From the NCBI RefSeq assembly GCF_010499245.1, contig NZ_JAAGOW010000001.1, positions 1,426,001 to 1,490,000 of the forward strand: DNA of 64,000 nt, written 5' to 3'. The notes beneath the pieces are model-generated. The model saw nothing but the letters and a program-made list of their open reading frames with translations. It had not been told where the DNA came from and made no database searches. A program made the position numbers and the translations under genes. The stretch is from Variovorax sp. WS11. Lineage in GTDB: Bacteria > Pseudomonadota > Gammaproteobacteria > Burkholderiales > Burkholderiaceae_C. Position 1 is the stretch's first letter. Each line of letters opens with the position of its first letter. Positions 38,580-46,984 of this stretch are shown in pieces.

Positions 38580-39725
38580 ATGGCGAGATCGCGCACAGAA
38601 AACTTTCCGGCCACAGTGATCGAGCGGTTGCGCAACCGCGTCGGCTTGCGTTGTTCGAATCCCGCTTGCCGTCGAGCGACTGCCGCGCCCGGCCCCGGTC
38701 AGTTAGGCCCAGACACTCTGGGAGGCCTGCGATCGATGTTTGACCACGGCATGCCTGTGACAATGGCAGCGAACCAATTGGCGATCGATGGCTCGCCGCT
38801 CTTGGCTTACATCGTCGCCACGACCGCAGCCGAGGCCGGGACGCTGACCGTCACGCCGCGGGAAGTGCCCGCCCTGCTCAAGCTGAGGCTCAGCGAGCCG
38901 GATACCAGTCAGGTGAGCGCGTTCGACGACATGCCGGGCACCATCAAGGTGGGACGCAAGTCGATGACCTTTGCTGGAAGCAACTGCGGAGGCATTCTGC
39001 AGGCCTCGTTCCGGAAGCTCTTCGACGATGGAGCATCTCTGACCGACGGTCAGTTCTGGGCTGATATCGCGCAATGGGACGGCCGGGACATTCGATCGCT
39101 TCCCTATCACGACAAGCTGGTGACCCTCTACAAGATGCTCGGCGAAGGCTGGCATCTGGAGTTCGTTCTGGAAATGGAAGGCCGCGAGATTCTGCGCGGG
39201 AACTTTAACGGCAACGATCCACAGCACGGCTACGTCGGTGCCCTAAATACCTTATTCGCCTATTCGATGAGGGCACGTGCTATTGCCACGCACATGAACG
39301 AGGTTATTGCGTTTCGCAGCGATGTGTCTTTCACAAAAGAGGAGCATCGGGCGCTCGGCGACGCAGTGGAGGTATTCGACCTCAAGCGAGTGCATGGGCG
39401 CGAGGAGCAAATCTCGAACCCGCGCTGCCGCTTGGTGGCAGCCGCCGCGGCATTGGATGATTTGCTGAAAAGAACCTCAACACCAGCCGAAGTGATGATA
39501 AGCAGCGAAGATCGAGAATTGATCAAGATTTTCAATCAATTCATCAGCCTACCACCGGTGGAAGTTTGGCTTAAGGCCGTAGTACCGAAAATCATCAGCA
39601 ATAGGAGATTGCGCAACGATCCACGCAAGGATCAAAATGAAAAGCGCGAACTCCGCATCGAATTTGAACCAGCAGATGGCTATCAATGCATGGTTCGCTA
39701 CGGATCGTCGACCAAGGTGACCTAA
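38580..39725 (+). CDS. Hypothetical protein with N-terminal HNH-type zinc-knuckle remnant
   Basis: The product is 381 residues. The first 35 residues (RNRVGLRCSNPACRRATAAPGP) match the CxNPxCxxxT opening of a family of HNH endonucleases, but the HNH region itself that should follow is absent. From residue 40 on it is another protein with a beta-rich middle and a long helical C-terminal part (KLVTLYKMLGEGWHLEF, ALNTLFAYSMRARA). It looks like a chimera made by fusion or deletion. No function is known. The composition is lower in GC than the chromosome to the left. Confidence 0.6.
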   Translation: MARSRTENFPATVIERLRNRVGLRCSNPACRRATAAPGPGQLGPDTLGGLRSMFDHGMPVTMAANQLAIDGSPLLAYIVATTAAEAGTLTVTPREVPALLKLRLSEPDTSQVSAFDDMPGTIKVGRKSMTFAGSNCGGILQASFRKLFDDGASLTDGQFWADIAQWDGRDIRSLPYHDKLVTLYKMLGEGWHLEFVLEMEGREILRGNFNGNDPQHGYVGALNTLFAYSMRARAIATHMNEVIAFRSDVSFTKEEHRALGDAVEVFDLKRVHGREEQISNPRCRLVAAAAALDDLLKRTSTPAEVMISSEDRELIKIFNQFISLPPVEVWLKAVVPKIISNRRLRNDPRKDQNEKRELRIEFEPADGYQCMVRYGSSTKVT

Positions 39726-40009
39726 GATCCAGTGCATCAAGAGCAACTGGAGATGTTGAACTAGCTATCCTTCCACCAGTTGAGACAGAGACGTGATCAC
39801 GGATCTCGTGTTTGCTGCTCACACCCTGTCCTGGGGAGTCTCCTATTTGTCTGGTGTAGGCAGTGTAGGCACTCTTCCGACTTGGTAGCCCTTACCCCCG
39901 GCACGCTTTTTCTTTTTATATATTTAAAAAAGCCGACACTGCCGCCACCCTCTCCTCGGGGAAGGCGAGGCAGACCCTCAAAATTCATCATTTAGGTCCT
40001 CGTCCGCCA
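39726..40009. other. AT-rich gap, nothing convincing found
   Basis: The gap contains an AT-rich stretch (TTTTTATATATTTAAAAAAG near 39909-39930) and a TTACCCCC near 39890. No gene is seen. It may hold the promoter of the next gene. Confidence 0.4.
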
Positions 40010-40813
40010 ATGCCAGCCCACAACCCCTTCAACATCAACTCTAGCTCTAGCTCCAGATCTGGGATGCCTGTCACCGACGAGAAGCATGCCTATACTCAGA
40101 ACGCAGAATCAGAATCTCAGACGTCAGATGCTCAAGAAGCAAGCGTACTAGATAGTGATTTGTTGGGGTTTGCGAGAAAAGTGCAGGAGTTTCATGGTCA
40201 TCGCGCAATGAAAATATGGCTGATCATCATGATCAGCTTGCACGTTCGACCCATTACTTCGGTGCATGAAAACCTCTGGGGAAAAAGCGGAAAATTTCGC
40301 AATCTCTTTCGTGAACGTCTGCGCTACATCAAGGCAAATCTGACAACAAACAGGGAAGCCGGTCTCATTCTTTACTTCCCCAACCATCCGGGCGGCGAGC
40401 TGGCAGAGGATCTGGAGGACCAGTACGTCGATGTCAACAGCGCATTTTCGGTCCTGCGGAGGAAATATAGCGATTTGCCTCTGGAAGTAAGTGGCTTGGA
40501 AGCGTCAACTGCCAATTTGCCAATTTCGACAAGCTGGTATGCGGAAGGCGCGGGGCCAGTTGATCAATTGATTCCCTTTCCTGCGCTAAAGCGAGACCAG
40601 ACGAAGTCGATTGTTGGGCGAATGAACAACAACCTGCAAACGCTGGTGCTTCGCTTTATTGAGCGCGAGTATGGCGCGCTGACGCCCGATTCGCTCGACG
40701 AGATCAGACATGAATTGCTCGATGACCTCAAAGTACCCGGCCTGGGCGCCGATGCCATTCGGACTCAGCTCCAATTGCTCTTGAGCCATCGCGAATCGGC
40801 TAACAAAGACTAG
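40010..40813 (+). CDS. Hypothetical protein on mobile element
   Basis: The product is 267 residues with a Ser-rich start (NSSSSSRSG) and no transmembrane segment. It contains a helix-turn-like part around WLIIMISLHVRPITSVHENL and the run IKANLTTNREAGLILYFPNH. It may start further in, at the Met of MPVTDEKH. No motif is recognised. Its place directly before alpA suggests an element-specific function, either a replication accessory or cargo. Confidence 0.6.
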   Translation: MPAHNPFNINSSSSSRSGMPVTDEKHAYTQNAESESQTSDAQEASVLDSDLLGFARKVQEFHGHRAMKIWLIIMISLHVRPITSVHENLWGKSGKFRNLFRERLRYIKANLTTNREAGLILYFPNHPGGELAEDLEDQYVDVNSAFSVLRRKYSDLPLEVSGLEASTANLPISTSWYAEGAGPVDQLIPFPALKRDQTKSIVGRMNNNLQTLVLRFIEREYGALTPDSLDEIRHELLDDLKVPGLGADAIRTQLQLLLSHRESANKD

Positions 40814-40923
40814 CTCGCCTGTCAATCGAAGTCAAATCGACTTCGATTTCCCCGAAGTGCCTTCCTTGGGAGAGTTGCGCCTCCAGCGCCTTGCTGGCTG
40901 CCAACACACCAAGGAGTACTTCG

Positions 40924-41160
40924 ATGGCATCGACCTTTCACCTCATCCGCCGACCCGCGGTCATCGCCCTCACGGGCTGGTCCAGATCCACCCTTTTCAA
41001 TCGCATCAAGGCGGGTGAATTTCCCGCCCCCGTGCCCACCGGGCCGCGTACTGTTGCGTGGGTCGAGACTGAGGTCGCCGCCTACCTTGCGGCTCGTGTC
41101 AAAGAACGCGATGCACGCCTCCAGCACCCGGCGGCGAAAACTCTGGTCGAGGGCCGCTGA
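40924..41160 (+). CDS. alpA: AlpA-family transcriptional regulator
   Basis: The product is 78 residues with a MerR-type helix-turn-helix (RRPAVIALTGWSRSTLFNRIKAGEFPAPVPTGPRTVAW), as in AlpA regulators of P4-like elements, where it activates integrase or replication genes. A clear AAGGAG site lies ten bases before the ATG. It is two bases before the primase start, so both are one operon. Confidence 0.9.
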   Translation: MASTFHLIRRPAVIALTGWSRSTLFNRIKAGEFPAPVPTGPRTVAWVETEVAAYLAARVKERDARLQHPAAKTLVEGR

Positions 41161-41162
41161 AC

Positions 41163-43460
41163 GTGAGCCAAGCATCTCGCCGAAAGGCCTTGCGTGCCGA
41201 GAAAAGCACTCGAATCAAGTTCAAGAAGTTCTTCCATGGCGACAAAGCAACGCACTTCGTCTTCTTCCAGAAGGACGATGCCGGCCCTCTGCCGCAAACG
41301 AGCTATAGCCGCATTGGCAGCGACTTCGACGCGCAGATCGTGGAAGCGAACGCCGCAGGGCAGAGCGTTTGCATGGCCATCAACAGCAGCAAGAAGGGCA
41401 AGCGCACCAAAGAAAACTTCGTTAAGGTCAACGCCGTGTTCATCGACAAGGATGACGGCACACTGACGGCCAAGGAAATGCGCGGTCTTCGGCCCGCGCC
41501 GGACTTGATCGTGCGCTCATCACCCACGAAGTTCCACGCATACTGGCTGGTCGAGGATTGTTCCATCGAAGGCTTCCCTGGTATTCAGAAAGCCTTGGCC
41601 GAGCGCTTCGACACCGACCGCAGCGTGTGCGACATCAGCCGGGTCATGCGGATGCCCGGCACCTTCAACCCGAAGTACCCGGGTACAGATCCGGCAAAGA
41701 TCATCCACATCACGGCGAACGCTAAACCGCGAAAGCTACAGGCTCTGATCGACGGCCTGGGTTTGCAGATTGATCTTCCTGAGAGGGCACGGACCCAGCC
41801 CACAAATCCCCCATCGGAGCACCCTGCCCCAAACACTTCGGGGCCAATGCAGCCAGTTATTTCAGGGGTGAATGAGCGCGAGAGCGTCGCTGCTGCACTG
41901 GCGACCATTCCTGCTGACGACCGCAAAGTGTGGCTGCACGTGGGGATGGCCTTGCATAGCTGGGACGCATCCGATGCTGGCTTCAGGACCTGGAGCGACT
42001 GGTCGGCGAAATCCGCCAAATACGATGCCGCGACACAGCGCAGCACGTGGGACGGATTCAAGGCGGGCGGCGGCGTGACTCTGGGTACGCTGTTCCATCT
42101 GGCCAAGCTGGAGCAGGAGCCCGACGCGAAACGGAATTTTGACGAGTCGTCGTTGGCCGAGCAGTTCTGCCTGTTGTACGCCCAAACGCTGCGCTTCGAT
42201 CCACGCGCATTTTCTTGGTATGCATTTGACGGCACGCTGTGGGTGCCTGGCCCGCACCGACCACAGATGGCAGCACGCGAGATGGTGGCGACGTTCAGCT
42301 TGGCGCGCGGCGGCGCCTCCGTAGAGGGCCTGCGCAGTTTTCGCAACGCCTCGGGCCTGAAGGCGATCGTGAACCATGCGCAGTTACTGCCCGGCATGCA
42401 CATCGACGCGGGCGCGTTCGACAGTGTCCCCAACCTGCTGGCCTTGAAAGATGGCGTGGTCGAATTGAACAGCGGCCTGTGGCGCCCCGCCACGCCGGCT
42501 GACTGGATGTCATACCGTGCTCCCGTGAACTACGAACCGAAGGCGACCTGTCCACTCTGGGACAAGTTCATTCTGGAGGTGGTCCAAGACGACGCCGAAT
42601 ATGTGCGATACCTTCAACGTGCGCTGGGCTATTCGCTGTTCGGACTGGCGAAGGAACAGGTGTTCTTCTTGGTGATCGGTCCTGGCGGCAATGGCAAGGG
42701 GGTGCTGATGCGAACAATCAAGGCGGTACTGGGTCAGTACGCCCACTCGGTGGCGCCGAACGTGTTATCTCGCGCATATTCAGGCAACCCCAATTCGCCG
42801 AGCCCGGCATTGGCGCCGCTGCAGAAGGCGCGCTTCGTGATCTGCACGGAGTTGCCCAGCAGCGGCGGTCTGGATGCGGCGTTCGTGAAGCAGTTCGCCG
42901 GCGGCGACGAACTGTCGGCGCGACCGAACTATGGCGAGCTGGTGACGTTCACGCCACCGGGCAAGCTATGGATCTCGACCAATTCGATGCCGGAGATCGA
43001 GGCCAGCGACGCCGCGATGTGGCGCCGCCTGGTACCGCTGCCATTCACGGCCAACTTCCGGGGCAAGAAGGCGAACCGCGAACTGGACCAGCTGCTGGAG
43101 ACCGAGCACGCAGGCATCCTTTTGTGGTTGTTGAGCGGGGCGGCGGAGTATGCGCACAACGGCCTGGGCACGTGCAAGGCGGTGAGCGACTGTCGAAAGG
43201 CGTTGAAGACGAGTGCCGACTCGGTCCAGGCGTGGGTCAACGAATGCTGCCGACTCGATGGTGACTCCCGCATTGCCGCGAGCGACGCCTACGCGAGCTA
43301 CGTCCAGTACTCCCGCGGAGCCAAGCAAAAGCCGCTGTCCAACAGGGAGTTCCCGCTGCGCATGGAGAAGAAGGGCTTTGCGCACAAGCGCCGCAGCAGC
43401 GGCAGCTTCTTCGAGGGGCTGCGCCTCGTCAATCCGCTGCCAGGCCGTCGCAGCGGCTAA
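41163..43460 (+). CDS. Primase/D5-type helicase of the integrated element
   Basis: The product is 765 residues from a GTG start. The N-terminal region (to about residue 220) resembles RepB-like primases, with FVKVNAVFIDKDDGTL and FHAYWLVED. A linker carries a PriCT-like stretch (VWLHVGMALHSWDASDAG), and the C-terminal half is an SF3/D5-type helicase with Walker A GPGGNGKGVLMRTIKAVLG near residue 510 and the later CTELPSSGG and LWISTNSMPEI. It would copy the element independently of the host initiator. It overlaps nothing but lies two bases after alpA. Confidence 0.9.
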   Translation: MSQASRRKALRAEKSTRIKFKKFFHGDKATHFVFFQKDDAGPLPQTSYSRIGSDFDAQIVEANAAGQSVCMAINSSKKGKRTKENFVKVNAVFIDKDDGTLTAKEMRGLRPAPDLIVRSSPTKFHAYWLVEDCSIEGFPGIQKALAERFDTDRSVCDISRVMRMPGTFNPKYPGTDPAKIIHITANAKPRKLQALIDGLGLQIDLPERARTQPTNPPSEHPAPNTSGPMQPVISGVNERESVAAALATIPADDRKVWLHVGMALHSWDASDAGFRTWSDWSAKSAKYDAATQRSTWDGFKAGGGVTLGTLFHLAKLEQEPDAKRNFDESSLAEQFCLLYAQTLRFDPRAFSWYAFDGTLWVPGPHRPQMAAREMVATFSLARGGASVEGLRSFRNASGLKAIVNHAQLLPGMHIDAGAFDSVPNLLALKDGVVELNSGLWRPATPADWMSYRAPVNYEPKATCPLWDKFILEVVQDDAEYVRYLQRALGYSLFGLAKEQVFFLVIGPGGNGKGVLMRTIKAVLGQYAHSVAPNVLSRAYSGNPNSPSPALAPLQKARFVICTELPSSGGLDAAFVKQFAGGDELSARPNYGELVTFTPPGKLWISTNSMPEIEASDAAMWRRLVPLPFTANFRGKKANRELDQLLETEHAGILLWLLSGAAEYAHNGLGTCKAVSDCRKALKTSADSVQAWVNECCRLDGDSRIAASDAYASYVQYSRGAKQKPLSNREFPLRMEKKGFAHKRRSSGSFFEGLRLVNPLPGRRSG

Positions 43461-43475
43461 AAGAGCCAGTGGCCC

Positions 43476-43493
43476 CCATAAGTGGGTGATATG
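43476..43493 (+). repeat. CCATAAGTGGG motif, copy 1
   Basis: CCATAAGTGGGTGATATG lies 16 bases after the primase stop. A near-identical copy lies at 49263-49280 (16 of 18 bases the same). Confidence 0.5.
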
Positions 43494-43543
43494 AGCGATC
43501 CGCTGCTTTCCCAAGTCGCCAGCGGATAGCCTATGCTGCGGCC

Positions 43544-44650
43544 ATGAACCATGACAGCTTGGTAAAGGCGATCGCGGCACTCTTCCCGGGACTTACTACG
43601 AACCCGCCGCCTGGTTCGCCGGCGCCTAAAGACCAAACATCATTCTGGATTCCAGGACTGTCAAGCAAGCACGGGCGCGTGGTTCGAATACGAAGATCAG
43701 ATGGGCGCTTGAAGAAAGCGGCATCGGCGCGTCTTTTAAAGAGCGACGAGCAAGGCCCTACAGACTCCCGGTTCGAAGGCAGCCTCGAAGATCTGCGCAG
43801 GCTGCTCCGGAGAGAGATTGAGGTCGTTCGCGAGTCGACGAACGCGCTTGGCATTCAGTTTCCGATGAACCTTGAGGCAGGCGATGCGAAGCCGGGCTTC
43901 AAGGTTGATGAAATAGATGAACGCGAGCGCGTCCTTGCTCACCGCGCATCTACAGACGGCACCACAGAGGCGCGGTCCGCCCGTGATTGGACGGATGAAG
44001 AGCTGAGTGCCACGGTAGATTGCTACAGAGAGATGTTGTCATTAGTCGCGACTGGCACCCCATTCGTCAAAGCGACATACTACCGACAACTCAGTGTGCG
44101 TTTCGATCGGGTTCCAGGCGCTTTCGAGCGCCGCATGCAGAACATTTCGCATCTGATGGCCGCGCGCGGTCTGGACTGGCTGCGCGGGCTCAAGCCCCAG
44201 CAGAATATCGGCGCAAACGTGGAGCCACGGCTAACAGCATTCCTTGCGCCGCTGTTCGACGAACTCGAGCCCACCCCAGAATATGCGGACGAATTCGTGG
44301 AGCCGTCGAGGGTCGTCGAAGGCGCAAAGAAGCAGGTTACAGTCAACGCCTACGAGCGCGATTCCGCTGCCAAGCCACGCTGCATTAGCAGGTGGGGCAT
44401 CGCATGCGTCGTCTGTTCGTTCGACTTCGGCGCGGCATACGGCGAGCTCGGTGAAGGATTTATCCACGTCCACCATCTCCGACCGATTCACACGATTGGC
44501 GAATCGTACGAGTTGGATCCAGAGAACGATCTGCGCCCGGTGTGTCCTAACTGCCATTCCATGCTTCACCGTCGAAAATCGGCGCTGTCGATCGAAGAGC
44601 TCCTCGACCACCTCAAATGGCACTTCGTTGCTCCACTACCCGGAGAATGA
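43544..44650 (+). CDS. HNH endonuclease (McrA-like C-terminal domain)
   Basis: The product is 368 residues. The last 110 residues form an HNH domain: C-x-x-C (CVVC), the H-x-H in FIHVHHLRPI and then the N-D-x-x-P-V-C-P-N-C-H-x-M-L-H motif. The first 200 residues are helical and have no known name, with WTDEELSATVDCYREML as the best-defined segment. It is likely a restriction-type or homing-like nuclease cutting foreign DNA. It follows the primase gene by 83 bases and is the last gene clearly inside the element. Confidence 0.85.
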   Translation: MNHDSLVKAIAALFPGLTTNPPPGSPAPKDQTSFWIPGLSSKHGRVVRIRRSDGRLKKAASARLLKSDEQGPTDSRFEGSLEDLRRLLRREIEVVRESTNALGIQFPMNLEAGDAKPGFKVDEIDERERVLAHRASTDGTTEARSARDWTDEELSATVDCYREMLSLVATGTPFVKATYYRQLSVRFDRVPGAFERRMQNISHLMAARGLDWLRGLKPQQNIGANVEPRLTAFLAPLFDELEPTPEYADEFVEPSRVVEGAKKQVTVNAYERDSAAKPRCISRWGIACVVCSFDFGAAYGELGEGFIHVHHLRPIHTIGESYELDPENDLRPVCPNCHSMLHRRKSALSIEELLDHLKWHFVAPLPGE

Positions 44651-45242
44651 AGCACTGCACGTGGCGGTCTCTGCCGTGCCCGCTGAAGTTCATTCGTCCG
44701 TACCGCGAGAGGGCCGCGATTTCCGTGCGCCTCGGTGCTCCCATGCCAGACGATGCGAGTGGTTGTGTCGGTTCCGGGGCTATGGAGTTGGCCCGGCATG
44801 CGCTCGTGGACTGCTGCGGCTAAGTCTTCATCTCGAAATGCATAACTTGGTCCATGGACCGAAAATAGTGTTGCCTTCACTCATCGAACGGCCATGCGGG
44901 CGTGGCGCCTGCGCATTAATATTCAACGGCGGACCTTTATGAGAGTCACCTCCATCTTCCAAGCATCGACCTTCAAAGGATCGTCCGCGGCAGGCGCCCG
45001 CGGCGCCCTGGAAGCTCGGCTACCACTCCTTCGCCTATTTTTCTGTGGACAAGGCGCTCATACTCAGGGCATTGGCTTTGATGTTGGGTAGGGGCATCGG
45101 ATCCATCGTATGCCAGACGACGCCCGATGCCTGCTCTGTGTTCGAGTTCCACGTAATGTTGCCACCCTTAGTCATTGCGCTCCGCGTGGTGCGGCTGAGA
45201 AGGCAACGACGCAAGGTGTCATCTGTCAAAGCCCAGGCGACG
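44651..45242. other. Gap, possible right boundary of the element
   Basis: No convincing gene is seen between 44651 and 45034. From 45035 to 45316 a minus-strand frame codes for a plausible C-terminal extension (TKGGNITWNSNTEQASGVVW) of the secreted protein at 45243. No attachment-site repeat matching the integrase side was found. Confidence 0.4.
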
Positions 45243-45662
45243 CTATCGCCAAGAATTGCCTTCATTGAGTGGGCTAGACCCAGCCAAGTACGAGTAATCC
45301 ACGGTCCTTGGAACATTCACACCCAGGCGGCCGTCGAGTTGAAGCTTGCGCCCAAGCCAATCAGACGACTTGATCGGCGCCGCGCTCTTGTCCCCCCATT
45401 TCCAGCGAAAGTTGTCGCTCAGCCAGGTGAGGTCCGGGTGCAAGTAATCAGGACACTTGTTGGGAATCTGAAAGTTACCCTGACGGTCGACATCGCTGAT
45501 CCGACCAAAATCGCTGCTTAGCAAAGCCGAGTTGCCTCCCAGGAATCCATCCTTGGTGGAAAACATTACCGAAGGGGGCGCGCACGATAGGGCAGAAGCG
45601 CTCCCACTCTGCAAAGCGAGCAAGATCGCGGGCAAAGCGATCGCGTTTTTGCGGTTGAACAT
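45243..45662 (-). CDS. Secreted hypothetical protein, possibly frameshifted at its end
   Basis: The product is 139 residues with a signal peptide (AIALPAILLALQSGSASA) and a ribosome site AAGGAG before the ATG at 45662. The mature part includes CAPPSVMFSTKDGFLGG, and YSYLAGSSPLNEGNSW near the end. The stop at 45243 seems early: another frame continues as credible protein to 45035. It may be truncated by one base or complete. No family is recognised. Confidence 0.6.
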   Translation of the reverse strand: MFNRKNAIALPAILLALQSGSASALSCAPPSVMFSTKDGFLGGNSALLSSDFGRISDVDRQGNFQIPNKCPDYLHPDLTWLSDNFRWKWGDKSAAPIKSSDWLGRKLQLDGRLGVNVPRTVDYSYLAGSSPLNEGNSWR

Positions 45663-45879
45663 AGCTGCATTCTCCTTCGAAGTTGAATTGGAAACGGCGA
45701 CGCTGAAGTGGCGTGTGGTCATCTCAGTGTTCCTTTGGTCATACGACACTGCAAGTTGCAGGGGTTGCCTTGTCGGTCAAAGCCAGCAGGACCGTAGAGA
45801 GTGACGAGGAACTTCATAATGACCTCCAAGAGATAAATGGTGCGTGCCGAAGCCCAAAGGACTTCGGCGACGCGCTGCG

Positions 45880-46140
45880 TTATCGGTTTAGAGTGCTACG
45901 GGACTGGGTGATGCGATCACCAGACTGCACCTTCAGCGTCTCGGTCTTGCCGGAGGGGACTCGGAAGTTGGACTCGCTTTGACCACTCTTGTAGGTGTGC
46001 TGGTAGTCAGCCGGTCCATGGACGCGCACCGTGGTGTCGCGGTCGTAGGTACGCGAGCCCGTGATCTGGGCGAAGGCGTGCCCGCCACTGAAGGCGGCGG
46101 CAATTGCGAGGATGGCGGCGATGTGGCTACGAATGTTCAC
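45880..46140 (-). CDS. Small secreted protein, unknown function
   Basis: The product is 86 residues from a GTG start with the ribosome site AAAGGAG. The signal peptide is AAILAIAAAFSGGHAFA, and the mature part of about 65 residues is rich in Ser, Thr, Arg and Gln with no Cys. It lies on the opposite strand to, and just before, the two-component system, so it may be regulated by it. Confidence 0.6.
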   Translation of the reverse strand: MNIRSHIAAILAIAAAFSGGHAFAQITGSRTYDRDTTVRVHGPADYQHTYKSGQSESNFRVPSGKTETLKVQSGDRITQSRSTLNR

Positions 46141-46321
46141 GGCGATGCTCCTTTGATGGGTTGGCACTGCGTCTTGCAGTGGAAGAAGTTTCTCGCATGC
46201 AACGGCAACAAACCCGCCATCTCGGGGGCACTTCCGTCAGCCACCTTACGAATTCGTAATCTTCCCAATGGCGAAGGTCTGCCAAAAGCAACAAAATGTG
46301 CTTCCCTTCGAAGGAGAAGCC

Positions 46322-46984
46322 ATGCTAGTCGCCGTGATCGAAGATGAACCACCGGTCAACCGTCAGCTGCAATCGTGGATTGCCGCGGAGTACCCAGGGG
46401 CACGCATCGACGCTTGGTACAACGAGGCCGATGCGATCCAGGCGGTACGCCAAGAGGATTACGACCTCATCACGCTTGACATCGAACTGCTTCCGAACAA
46501 GCACGCCGGCTACGCCGTGAGACACGCTATAGCTGAGCACGTGCGCGTCATCATCATCTCGGGTCGCGGTGACGAGGAGGCACGGGCGAGCATGTATGCC
46601 ATGAAGGTTTACGACTACATCTGCAAACCGTACACGCAAAGCGAAGTCATGCAGAAGGTCCGCCGAGCACTGCAGGATCGCCCCGAAAGCCATCTCAAGG
46701 TCAACAACACAGAACGGAAGAAGTGGTATTGGAAGGGCAAGCTGGTCAGACTCACGCCCACTGAGCGGGACATCGTGGAACGCCTGCACAGCCGCCGCCA
46801 CGATCCAAATCCTGTCGTTAGCCGCGATGAACTGACGAAGTTACTCACGTCCGGCGAAGCGGACTCGGTTAACACGCACATAAGCCGAATCAGAAGAAGG
46901 ATCAAAGATGTCGATTCATCCTTCACGTGCATCAAATCAGAGTACCTTGTCGGCTACCGATGGGAAGAGCTCGAGAATGATTGA
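46322..46984 (+). CDS. OmpR/PhoB-type response regulator
   Basis: The product is 220 residues. The receiver domain has the phospho-acceptor Asp in YDLITLDIELLP, the Thr/Ser site in IIISGRGDEE and the Lys in YICKPYT. The C-terminal domain has the winged-helix DNA-binding pattern VRLTPTERDIVERLHSRRHDP ... VNTHISRIRRRI. A good ribosome site (GAAGGAG) precedes the ATG. The kinase gene overlaps its end by eight bases. Confidence 0.9.
   Translation: MLVAVIEDEPPVNRQLQSWIAAEYPGARIDAWYNEADAIQAVRQEDYDLITLDIELLPNKHAGYAVRHAIAEHVRVIIISGRGDEEARASMYAMKVYDYICKPYTQSEVMQKVRRALQDRPESHLKVNNTERKKWYWKGKLVRLTPTERDIVERLHSRRHDPNPVVSRDELTKLLTSGEADSVNTHISRIRRRIKDVDSSFTCIKSEYLVGYRWEELEND

Noticed and set aside
45045..45521. 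A 158-residue plus-strand gene
   Set aside because: It is antisense to the secreted protein at 45243-45662, which has a signal peptide and a ribosome site.
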